Origin: Hydractinia symbiolongicarpus
Lineage: Eukaryota > Cnidaria > Hydrozoa > Anthoathecata > Hydractiniidae
Length of the DNA stretch: 64,000 nucleotides
Reading direction: 5' to 3'
Assembly: GCF_029227915.1 (NCBI RefSeq)
Contig: NC_079876.1
Coordinates: 19,160,001-19,224,000 of the forward strand
Shown: in pieces, positions 23,895 to 35,500 of the stretch
How the letters are laid out: every line of letters starts with the position of its first letter
Position numbering within the stretch: the stretch's first letter is position 1
Notes under the pieces: model-generated
Databases searched by the model: none
What the model saw: only the letters and a program-made list of their open reading frames with translations
What the model was told of the DNA's origin: nothing
Translations under genes and position numbers: made by a program

Positions 23895-25860
23895 TTAAAA
23901 GGGATTCCGACATATTCACTTTTTGTTAAAACTTCATGTAGCTCCAGATATAGCTTTTTAAATATTTATTTTTCTTGCCGCCTTAATGGCCGCTTCGATC
24001 TTCTTGTTCGTTGAAAATTTCAGACTAGCCCCAGTCTTTTTTAGTGGCATAAGACCCTGTTACGTAGTATTACAGTAGCGCTTTAAACATTACTGACTCT
24101 TACTCGCTTTTATTAATGACTTTCATAGCCAAAAAGAATTAATATACTGTGGCAACAAAGTTAAAAAAATCCAATGTACTTTCCACATCGGTCTCTGTAG
24201 GAATGATTTGTTTTTGTTTAAAAAAAATAATTCAACATGATATTCTAGCCGTCTAAGTAATAAAACAAAATAATAAGATATTAGCAGCAGGTGTGTGCAT
24301 GATTTCTTTTATTTCAAATTTAAAAGAATTTATTTCAACAAACAGGTTGTAAAAATTACTTATCTATAACCTGACGACCTACATAGGCGGGGGTATGATG
24401 CTCAAGTAAGTATTGCCAACCTTGTTCTCAACAATCCTTGGGGACAAGGTTGCCTAAGTTAGTCAGTAGAGGGATACATTTTTTATTAAAAAATATTAAA
24501 AAACAATAGAAAAGAATACTACTTTAATTTATCCCATCCTTAGCCGACGTAATTGCCGACGTAAAATACGAAGATACTTTAGTTGTGTCTGCAAAAAAAT
24601 TGCAGACGTAACTTTGTTGTGAAATTTGAATGCCACGATCAAAAACGGTCGGTGTTATTATGAAGAACGTAAGGTATAGAGAACATTAAAGTCAGCCCTT
24701 TCCTTCATGCTGACACTCTTATGCTCGGCTGGTGCATTACACTGAGACTCGAACGAAAGACCATTTGGAACCAAGCCACAAGTCAGTCCGACTTTCATCG
24801 TCACAGAGAATACTGCGAGAAGAATGCGCACCCATGCAAGTCAAATATAACCCTAACATGGGAGAGGTTAGGTGTCCTGTAACTTAATACAGCTTTATGT
24901 ATGTTACGTATGTTCTTGTGATGTAATACCAAAGGGGAAAGAGAAATCAAATATGTTTAGTAATAATAATCGAAAAAATTGTATATATATCGTATTAAAA
25001 AGAAGTCCAGAAGTTCTGTCTCCCAAACGACACAGCAGGCAATAAGTCAGCTCTGCCCTCGGTTTTGTGAGAAGAGATGTTCTGCGAAGACTCAAACAAT
25101 TGAGTCTCCTGTTCAGTTTTGCTTCATGTTAAGCTGTGCCAGTGACAAGCATTTTCGAAGCATGCCACTGGCGACTTCTGCGATATACAACCTAATGATC
25201 CCCTAACCTAATGAATAAATAATTCATTTTTAAACGCGCATGTTTATCATTAAAATTCCAATTTTTCTTTGATTATTAGTATAGTAAATAATTACTTTAT
25301 ACAAAAGACATTTCAGGTGTGCATTATTCAAGTGACTAGGGTGTTTTTGGTGCGCGATTGAAAACGCTGCTCCATTGTTGCAGGAGCGTGCGGAGGTGCG
25401 GGGGCGCGATTGTGCACCTCAAAAGGCCAGGACTGTAACACAAATGTGTGACATGTTGAATGATCAGTAACTTTCACAACCTGCGTCTCAAATTAAAGCC
25501 CTTTGAAAAATTTTTTTTTTTTTTTTAAATAATTGTTCGTTGAGAGCTTTCGTTTCACTTTGCCGCGCAAAGGTATATGTTCTGGCTATGCAGTGAGTAA
25601 TAATTAAAGCGCTACTGAAATAATACGTAACAGGGTCATGTGCCACTAAAAAAGACTGGAGCTAGAATGAAAATTTTTAACGAAGAAGAAGGTCAAAGAT
25701 AACCAAGATGGCGGTCGAGCAACAAGAAAAATAAATATTTAAAAAGCTATATCTGGAATCACATGAAGTTTTAACAAAAAGTAAATATATCATTTAGCAT
25801 TTCTCATGCAAATCTTTCAGATGAGTCCAGCTTGTAAAAGTAATTCGGGATCCCTTTAAG
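23895..25860. mobile_element. About 2-kb element with long imperfect terminal inverted repeats
   Basis: The left arm (about 23895-24130) and right arm (about 25580-25860) are inverted copies. They share ACTTTTTGTTAAAACTTCAT, then CCAGATATAGCTTTTTAAAT, then CTTTTTTAGTGGCA, GACCCTGTTACGTA and CAGTAGCGCTTTAA. The ends resemble TTAAAGGGATYCCGA. The right arm has an insertion near the tip relative to the left. The 1.4-kb interior has no convincing transposase frame, so this looks like a non-autonomous DNA transposon or foldback element. Exact ends and target duplications are not resolved. Confidence 0.75.
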
Positions 25861-26300
25861 GTGTTGTAGCTCAGTAAAAAGCTTTCAACTCAACGAAGGT
25901 GATCTAGCATAATTTGTAAAAATAAGCGTTACCAGGACTTCATCAACATCATATTTGTTGACACTTTTGCAAAAACTTTTGGTTTATGTTACCTTTTGCA
26001 TCTTCATCTTGCTAGTTTGTTATATTTAAAAGTCAAGGGTGGGTTTACTTCCATATTCATTTATAGCAATTCCATTGCTGACAGCACAAATCTTGACATT
26101 GCAAAAAAAAAGCGACCTTGTTAAACTTCAATTCTTAGTATGGAAATGGTAAGGCCACCCTCAAAAATGTAATTAGTTAGCGTCACCCAATCAACTTACT
26201 TTGAAAGGCGAAAGTCGAGTCAGGAAGTCTGTAAATTTGTAAAAAATAAACCAAACAATCCACGAACAATCTTCGACAAGCAACAAGATCCACCATTTAC

Positions 26301-26440
26301 CTTTTGAGCGGTCCTCTGGATTATGGTTGTTACATCCGAATGTTATTTCAATAGGGGACTGCGCTGCGCTACTCGGTGCTATATTTTCCTGCTTCGCATT
26401 TATACGGCAATAGAAACGAAAACCATGGGAACGATGTTGA
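26301..26440 (-). other. Orphan exon-like open frame
   Basis: A 140-bp minus-strand segment is bounded by TTTTTGTCAG and GTAAATGG. It is open throughout in one frame, starting after two carried bases and ending with one (46 full codons). It reads QHRSHGFRFYCRINAKQENI, then SPIEITFGCNNHNPEDRSK. I recognise no family. It could be a 5' exon of the SMARCA4-like gene, an exon of another gene, or chance. Confidence 0.25.
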
Positions 26441-27231
26441 CTGACAAAAATCAAACTTGAAACGGAGGCTAAAAATACAGCTGGAGTACATTAAAATTGA
26501 ATAACGAAATATGGCTGGGAAATATAGCTAGTATTTTTGTAATTTTTCGGGAAAATTTTTTATCAGAACGACCAACTCACTTTTGTAATTAGAAATGACG
26601 CTAACCAAACATATTTTTGACGGTGGCCTAAATAATGAATGATGAAATTTTCCTGCAAACTTTTCGATAGAACACTGCAGCAGTTTTGAACTCACATTGG
26701 CAAAATTTTGCATATATAGCTAGCTATATTAGGGAAATTGTGTTGTTTTTTTGTTGGACAAGCTTCCGTAGTTTTAGGATAATTTCCAGTAAGGCTGCAC
26801 CCTCATGTTCCAATCTGTTTTACTTTTGAGACTCGCCCTTATAAATGCGGGTGTTTGCGGCTTATCGGCACCCTCTTCTTTTGAGTGGAAATCCACCTTC
26901 AAACGCCTTTACTAAGCTGGCTACACAGACCTTAAAGAAATAAGAAGTACTACCATGTGTACAATTATAACTTTACAACAGTAAAACATAGCTGGATCTT
27001 TCAATGGGTCGCCTACCAACTCTACAACAAAAGGGTTATTTACAGGCTGCGATTTTTAGCCGTATTTAACACGATAGCAACAGCAGCTTTACCATATATT
27101 TTAAACTTTTAACTCATAAATTGATGTAAATATTGCAATACATCTCCACAACATTAACCCTTATCACTGATATTTAAAAATGTCATTTTCTCCATAACTA
27201 AAACTTTAAGGCGCAAACAACTTTCCTTTAC

Positions 27232-27252
27232 CCTCGCCGTATCGTCGTCCAT
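27232..27252 (-). other. Candidate first coding exon of the SMARCA4-like gene
   Basis: On the minus strand an ATG at 27252 opens MDDDTAR and meets a GTAAAG donor in phase 0. That is the phase required by the exon at 22429-22482. The fit is permissive because a seven-codon frame is easily found by chance, and BRG1 N-termini are normally long and Pro/Gln-rich. Confidence 0.15.
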
Positions 27253-27360
27253 TATTATAATTCCATAATGGCGTTCTTGTGACTTGATCACAACAAAGAA
27301 AGCGGAGAACTGGAGCAGAGTAAGTTTTAATTTTTTTCCGCGTGAAACAAGCGCTTCGTG

Positions 27361-27503
27361 TGCGGAGCGTTCCCTATGTCCGCAAGCGAAATATTATACT
27401 CGACGGTGATATCAAGAAAAACAAGCTAATCTCCATCAATGTGTTGCGGAGCGTTCCCTATGTCCGCAAGCGAAATATTATACTCGACGGTGACATCAAG
27501 AAA
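27361..27503. repeat. 84-bp tandem duplication
   Basis: A segment of about 58 bp starting TGCGGAGCGTTCCC recurs 84 bp later (27361 and 27445) with one change (GATATC to GACATC). On the plus strand the offset keeps frame, so the motif RSVPYVRKRNIILDGDIKK appears twice. I do not recognise the peptide. Confidence 0.88.
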
Positions 27504-27632
27504 TTTTTTAGGCAATTTACAAATCCCCCCAGCAACCTCGTCCCCAGGGCTCTTTTTCACTTTTGGATAATGGTTGCTCAACAGGTTTTCTTTTTTGAGA
27601 GTCGAGGTGCAGAGCACTTCTATTCCAATTAA

Positions 27633-30600
27633 AAATCGTGAATTTTTTATAAACGCATTCGTTTTTCAGCAAGTGCAAACGGCATACACGTTGCAAATTT
27701 TATTTATATTATAGAAAACACTACAAAGAAAAAGGTTTTCCCTACATAATTGTTTTTTTCTGTTTTCCCTATTTTTGGTTTTTGAACTTACTCTGCTCTT
27801 GTTTGCATCGAATACCTTATTCCATGAAATTAACGAGTCATGAAATTAATGCGGTTTTTTAAAATTCGCGTTAATATATATTGGTGACTTTGTTATAGTA
27901 TGTAAAAACCTTTTTACAAATTTTTTACTATTTTCATCTCATCGGACGATAGCTTAACGGTGAGAGAGAAATAAAAAGCAGGTTCGGAAGTTTATTAGAA
28001 AAGTTAGTTTTTCACCTAAGAAAGTAAAAGTAATATCGTTACAAACTTAAGTTCATTTCTACTTTTTACCTCTTTAAAGCTCAGACTGTTTTTCTTATAA
28101 ACTTAATTCGAGGAGCCATCATAAAACACGCAAAAATGATAAACTTTTATTAATATTATTTCATTTCCCTCTGCCCACATGTCAAAACTTTGTAACTTTC
28201 CTCAGCAGTTTTTATTGTTTACGTCAATTTTGAACGTCGTGATCGACTTCCAATTTGGATTTGCACATTTCGCGCCAAAGAGTCACTTCAGACCCTACGC
28301 AAAAATATCTTCTTTGAAATACGCCAATACTTTTTAATCTTGGGGTCATAAGCAAAACTGGACTAAAGGTCATAAATGGACACATGACTAACTTTTTTAA
28401 AAAGTTCCTTGGTAAGAAATATTTTTGCTCACTTAAATGGCAAATGGGCTTCCGAAATAAACCTTTAAACTCTTTTTACCTGCGATGTGTAGGTACACAA
28501 CCACAGAGTTTTCCCGAAAATTGTATGATGTAGTCAAGTTGTTTTTTTATTGATTTGATCATCAAATATTTTCGTTTCAGTTTCCAAAACGATTTTGCTT
28601 CAGTTTCTTAAAACGATTCAAAATAATCAAATATTTATAATTAGTTGGCTTGATTCGGTTTCTCCCTCATTTTAAGTCAAACTCGGTCACACGCCACTTT
28701 GCTTACGCGATAGGATGCGCGAAGACATGACCATCTAGGAAAGAACGTGGGAAGTAAGCAAGAATATAATTTATTTATATTGTTCTTAGCTAGTTTAGCA
28801 CTACACCATGTCAGTCGGCAAAAGAAGAATGATGTTTACATAAACATATGATGACAGTGAACTTCTAATGTCACGTAAAAACATTGCGACCGTCTATTTA
28901 TCAGATAGTGCTTAAGATGGAATGTAAATCTGACCGGGACCCCAAATCCTTTTATTTATTGCTGTCTGAGATTACCAAAAAGAGAAAAGAGTACCGGGTA
29001 CAAGGTTGCATAACTCTTGACCTTAAGAATTTTATTTTTCTATCCTTCTAAAAATTCCACTAAATTTTTTTCACCTTTATTAGAACCTTGATCGATTCTC
29101 TCTTAAACTATTAGAATAATGAAATTTCAAATTACAGATATTTGAGGATTTCATCTACAGATGTTGGTTATAGACTGTTGCTTATAAAGAAAAACGTTTG
29201 TAAGAACAATAGAAATTGAATGTGAAGTGATTGTATAACGGCCTAAGAAGTTTCAACTTATCTTCGTGTTTTTAATACGAACAAAAAGAAATGAAATCCA
29301 AGGAGATGTTCTAAACAGTTTAAAAAGTACGATATCCATAATCCTCCCTCCTTATGAAGACTGCTTGATGGCAAAACCAACCCTTTGCATAGACTGTGTT
29401 GTAAGTTTTGTCTAAATCACGAACTTTAGAATGCACGTTCATAATTGAAAGAGAAACTCCGGCTCTCTAATCACAGGAAAATTCAAAACCAATTTCTTTA
29501 TAAATAGTTTTCCCTTGAATAACATAATTTGGAAAATAATAACATTTTTTGTTCTTGTTTTCAATTGCATTTTTTAAATTTTTTTATCTCACAAATAATA
29601 ACATTAAAAAAAGTAGTCATAATTACGTCAATACAAGTAAATTATGTATGTAATAGAGCGGCAAGTCTGACCGCCAAGTTACTGTTATTCTATTTTAAGT
29701 GCGCATGCGTAGATACAATAAAAGAAAATCCAAGTAAAAAAGTTGATAAATGTCACTGTCTTACTTTGAACTTCCAAATTCAAGGAGATTTATGAGTTCT
29801 CGCCTTAGCACAGTTTTTTTATAAACTAGATATTTGGAGAACGTAATTGTAGACTAATGTATTTTACAAACGTTCTTACCGTGCTGGGTTCTCACCTTAA
29901 AAACTTTTGGTGTACTAAAATGGCGGATTAGCATAGGTAGGCCTTTTGGATGTCATAAAATTCAGTGAAATGAAGATTTCGCAAAATTTATAAAAGATTA
30001 TTTTTCTGAAGTAGAAGAGTTCAAACTCTTATTTACCCTATATAGAGCTTTTCTAAACCCTGGCCTTCGAAGCATCTTTTTGAAGAATCCAAAATATTCA
30101 ATGATTTTAGTCAATAATCTTTTGTCATTAAATGCAATTTCCAGCCACCTGATACCTCAACGCTGGTGAATTTTAGCAGTACCGGATTGGAAGTTCAATT
30201 CTCTTCATGTCGGCCCCTATGGCGATATCTAAAGGTTAAGTGATCACAAGGTATGGCTAATAGATGACATGTCAGTATGTCAGTCTTGCTGGAATTTCTT
30301 TTGTGTACTTCGGAGCTTAACGGTTATCAAAAGTTTTTTTTTATTTTTACAAGACTATCTCGAGGGAGGGAGTAAATTTCTTTTTTTATATTTCTAAAAA
30401 TTTTCAGCTTAGCCTTTATATTGCTTGAGGTGTTGGTTAAGTTTATAACATATTGAATCGGTGTAAATCGATCACGAAAGATAGGTTTTCTATTGTGGTT
30501 GCCTTTGTTTGTATCGGCAGTCGGATTATCAAAAGGAAGTAATTTTCATCCAGAATATGTATATTTTATTCAATTTTCAAAGAAACATATTTTAAATTGT

Positions 30601-31757
30601 TTATGTTCAACATTTCAAGAGTGAACCCAGTGTCGAAGGTATCACATACGTAACTTTATAGTGTCATTCCGAGGGCTGTGGATTTAGCCGAGTGGAAGAT
30701 TGTGAAAATTAACACCCTGCAACACGTTGATTTTGAGAGGCAAAATGAAGATAATGACATTGTGCAGAAACGAAAAAGAGATTTTTATTTTATTTTATTT
30801 TTAAAAAACACATTCCTCCTTGCGTTCCCACATCCTATGGCACTGCAGCAAAATCGACAGTTTTCTTTCTTACTTAGTTAAATAATTCAACTTTCTTACG
30901 CGTTTATTTAGAACAAAACAGTGTTTCCAGCAAACTGAATTGTTAACTCTTGTTACTTTAGACTTCAAGATATTTGTGTCCAGTTTAAACAACAATCACC
31001 TTGATGCAAAAATCACGTCATTAGTTGGTTGCATTTGGTTTTTGTTAATCAAAATAGCTGTCTGTTTTGTTCATTTTTAGCTATGGATAGATTGGGGGCA
31101 TAAAACAGCATAGTATTTTTCTTCTGCATATATATATTTTTATAGAATAAAGGTTACAATTTTTTTTTTCAGAATATAACATATGAAAATAGTAGTTGAT
31201 AAGGTTTTTTTGAAGCATTCAGCTTAAGGATATATTAAAAGTTATAGAAAAAAACGACAAAATTAAGAGAAATTATTAAGTTCAGCTATTGGCTACTAAA
31301 AGTAGATAAGAGAAAAGAAGACGAAATAATACAGTTCGATCTGTCAAAATATTGGTTGAAATGAAATAGCAAAAGATATTTTTTTTCATGTTCATATAAA
31401 ACATAACAACAACAAAAACAAACAAAAATAAACACAAAAACACAAAAAAATTATTTTTATTTACATAAAGTAAACAACGACTAAGTCCTTTTTTAAAAAA
31501 AATATGTTCCACAAACAAAAGTTTTGTTTAAACAGAATAAAACGAAATCAAAAAGAATCCTAGAAATTAAACACATCATATAAAGCAGTGGATTGGCTGC
31601 CATTTTAGTCCACTATTTTTAGAGTCATAATTGTGTTCATATATGATGAATTTACTAAACGGATTCGATCAAAATGTCAATATATAATAGGGTATAAAGT
31701 TAGTACAATCTAAGAAAAATAACACAGATTTAAGTTAGACGAGTCCAGGTTTTTGTT
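27633..31757. other. Long intergenic stretch and apolipophorin-like 3' flank
   Basis: No exon of a recognisable protein was found on either strand. The sequence is AT-rich with short open frames only. The part nearest 31757 should contain the 3' UTR of the lipid-carrier gene. On the minus strand an AATAAA lies at 31461-31456, about 300 bases past the stop, and is a plausible poly(A) signal. Confidence 0.45.
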
Positions 31758-32584
31758 TTAACACTTCAACTCTTTTTGAGTATGGCAAAGAGCACGCGAG
31801 ATTCCAGTCCATGATGTCTCAATTCGGCATTGTTGGCAAAATTCGCTATCAATTCTTAATCGGTAAGTGATTGCGTCGTATAAAGAAGTAGCGACATGTC
31901 TGGGAGACTTAACACGGCTCGAAAACCACCCTCCGTTAGATGCTTCCGCCATAGCTGTGAATTCAGATGTAGGGAAGTCCAAATTGCGTTGAGGAAGTCC
32001 TTTAATGCGTTTTGTGGTGTACAGTTTGTTGGTTGTTTGGCCAATCACTTTTCCAGCTCCTCGGATATTCTTGAATTCGAACTTGTCGAAAGCAAATAAA
32101 GTAGCATCTACTTCCTTGTTTAGAGCATAGATAGCTTCATCAAATGCTGGTCCGTGCTCATGAGAACTGTGTGGTTCTGTATTGTAGAGGATGAATACCT
32201 TGCTTGCTCCAGGTCGGAATCGAAGTCTTGATCCGGCTAAAATAGCGTGATACCCGTCGTTGGTGTTCTTCGCTGTGCCTTTGTAGGGCATTGCTTTAAT
32301 TTCAGTAGTTAATTCTTGCGCATTTCCAAAAACGTCGTGTCCTGTGCCCAATGGGTGGGAATGAGCTTTCTCATGGATTCCAGCACCACCAAATCCAATT
32401 AAGGCATAGCGTGTTTTGTAACCCGAGTTTTTGAATTTCTTGTTCAAGTTTCCTATTAGTTTTGCAACTTGTCCACGAGATGCGAATACGTTCTTTTGCT
32501 GCGACACCATAACAACGACATCGACGGCTTTTTTGATTGGTTTCTGTGTCCATTCGTCACCAATAGAATGAGATTCGACAGACA
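31758..32584 (-). CDS. Apolipophorin-like: C-terminal VWA-like exon and stop
   Basis: The last exon, about 275 residues, contains KKAVDVVVMVSQQ, then YALIGFGGAGIHEKAHSHP, YHAILAGSRLRFRPGASKVF and FDEAIYALNKEVDATLFAF. The alternating hydrophobic strands and helices, with a GFGG turn, fit a von Willebrand A (Rossmann-type) fold. The MIDAS DxSxS motif is not in its usual place (DVVVMVS), so metal-dependent adhesion is doubtful. The end is Cys-containing (FCQQCRIETSW, ALCHTQKELKC). I place it by fold pattern only. Confidence 0.7.
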
Positions 32585-35500
32585 CTAAATAAATAAATAA
32601 GAAATAATTAAATAAAAAAGTTATTGATACTACTACGAATTTTGGAAGAACTAAATACAACTGAGTGTACTGGAAGCTTTGTCGGTTATAAGAATATACA
32701 CTTACTGCATTCTGGTAGGTGACGTGCCCAGTATCCTCTTGCTCTTGACATTGAAACGTAAGCAGCAACTGAGCTACAGTGGACTGTATCTTTGCTAGCT
32801 TTGTTGTCGCAGTCAGCTGTTTCTAATTCACAAGCTCTTCGGAAAGGTTCTGGGTCAACATTCTTAAACAAATGAGCGTATGCGGATGAATCTTGCTTAA
32901 AGATTTCGCTGCATTTTGCAGAAGGAGTTTTTGTGCAAGATGGCGTGTCAATTTTCTTTTGGTTGAGTTGACATTTGCCTTTTCCTGTGATTTCATATGC
33001 ATTTTGGAAATTGTAAATGTTCTTAGCCATACGTCCATTAGGTAACTTCCAGTCATCGTAGGATTCACGGTTGTTGGTTCCCAAGAGACCTGAAATTAAA
33101 ATCACGTCCTATTAAGCAAAAGAATTCAGAGACGAACAGAACGAATGTGCGAAGTAACACGTTGGAAATAATACGGAACTCACCTCTTGATTTACCATAG
33201 TGCCATCCACTCATGCTGACTGTGGTGACAAAGTATTTCAAGTCAACCACGACTTTAAATTTCTCTTCAACGAAGTGACAGATAACGATAGATTGTTTTC
33301 GCATGCATTTTCCTGATTTGGATTCAACTGGTAGGCTAAAGATATTTTTCTTAGCGATTGTTGCTCTAATTTTTCCGTTTGATTTGATCTTTACTTCCAT
33401 TTCTTGGGTTTTGATAAGGATGGCGTCTTTCTGACTGATGAGTGAGAATTTGTCGTTAGCAAAGTCGTGTGCAAGAAGGTATTGACAATCAGCGTTCTTG
33501 TTGGTCAAGAAGTTGTAGAATTTGTTGTCAAAAGACAAGATTCGTTTGTTTCCAAAGATCATGGCAACAGCTAAAAAAGAAAAATAAGGTCCTTAAAAAA
33601 CCATCAAATTTGAATAACGCATATAAACGTACTTTTATGTCATGGCATTAAGAGCAACAGCAAAAACGAACGAAATTAGTAAGGACATTAGCAATATGTA
33701 CAGACATATAAGATAAAACACATATGTATATTACCGTTGTATCTTGAAGAAGTCATTTCGGTCTTTTTTGCGACAATATGGCTTGTTTTTCTCATAGCAC
33801 GGTAAATATGTGCTTTTCCAGCGTCAATGATGTTGGTAACCCGAACGGAATATTTATCAAACATAGCCTTATGCACCTTCATTGATTCTTTGACATGTTG
33901 ACACAATTTAGGATCAGCTTTACATACACGTCTCTTCATGCTTTCAATTTCTTTAAGTCCCTTGTGTTTGTAGGTTTTGTAAATGAAATTCATTTCACGG
34001 TAAAGTGGGTAGAAGGCATCCTTAATACACTGTCCTTTGGAGACACTTACAAATCCTTTCTTTACAGATTGATAGTATGGTTCTATCTCTTTCTTGGCTT
34101 GTTTTGCTTTTACTTTCATGATGTTGTAGTATTTCTTGGCCAAAGACTTGACAATTGGTTTGTATTGGTTGTAAAGTTCTGCAGATTCTTTTCTAGCCAA
34201 AGTGAAGTATTTTTTGGAGTGGAAAGCAATACGTTTGTGCATTTTGTAGATACCTGCTCTGTAAATGTCTAAAAGGATCTCGCTAGCTTTTAAATAAGCT
34301 GCTCGGTAGGATTTCAAGAACTTCTTGTACATAATTTCAGAACGAACTTTAGCATTTGCCAACATCTTCTCTGCTGATTTCTTGTAAACATTGTATTTTG
34401 CAACAGCAACCTTGTATCCCTTTTGTGCAGCAATTTTAAGACGGAAGTAGACACGTTCAGCGATTTTCTTGTTTAGTTTGTAACTGACTTGCATATCTTG
34501 ACGTAACTCGACTGTATTTTCCATGACTTGGTTTCTGATTTGATCCCTTAACTGTTGCACTTTCACCTTTAGTTTAGCTAATTCAGTCTTGATCTTATCC
34601 ATTGTGTGTTGACCTTGTTGCTTGATGTTGTCAACAGATCGGCGAACTTTGTTTTGAACTTTTCGAATGTGATGGCTAAATTTTGGCGTGGTGATACCAC
34701 AAGGAATGGAGACAATGATTTCTCCTTTAGTGGAGTCAATAGAGATGTATTTGTTGATCATTGTGAAATAGGCACGCGTCTTGGCTTGCATTGCTTTAAC
34801 ATCAATATTGTCAATGTATCGCATAGTTGAGTGAATGCCTCTCAATGTTTTGTCACCGGCAGTGATGGCAAATTCTTTGGCAGATTTTTTGACAATGACT
34901 GAGTATTCTTTAGCGTATTTGACAGCTAATTCCTTGTATTGTTTAGCGTATTTCTTAGCGGCTACTGAAACCAATGGGACAATTCTTTTGTATTCTTTGG
35001 TGATGTAATCTCTTGCCATGTTGTATCTTTGTTTCATGTGGTGGTATTTGTACAGAAAAACTGCAGTTTCTGTGATTTCATTTTCAATCCATTTAAGGGC
35101 CATGTATGTCGGTTCGGTGTAAGGTTTAGCCATTTTGATCAATTGCGTTCGCTTTACCAAATACTTCTGCATTAATTTTGCGTATTCTTGTTGGATTTTT
35201 TCAGATGCTAATTTGTAGTATTTGTTGTACGTTGCGATCGCGAAGACTTTAGTTTGCTTGGGCAACTTTTTCAAAGCTTCAATAGTTTCACGAATGGTCA
35301 TTTTCTTCAGCACAATCATTCTAGCTCTAACTTCAGAATCCATCCATTTTTTGTATGAATCTGCTTTGGTCTTCTTGATGAAATTGCATACCTTGGTTTT
35401 GTATTCGTTGAAAAGTTCGACAGTCTTTACTGATAATTCCTTGTACTTAAGTTCAGCCTTTTTATAATAGTCAGCGTAATTTTTAGCAACAATGGGATAG

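Noticed and set aside
24904-25206. Short open frames inside the inverted-repeat element as a transposase
   Set aside because: No DDE-like motif, too short, and both strands are open by composition.
27941-27995. Possible tRNA gene (GATAGCTTAACGGTG and GGTTCGG)
   Set aside because: A- and B-box-like strings are too close together and no cloverleaf stems form. Probably chance or a very old SINE.
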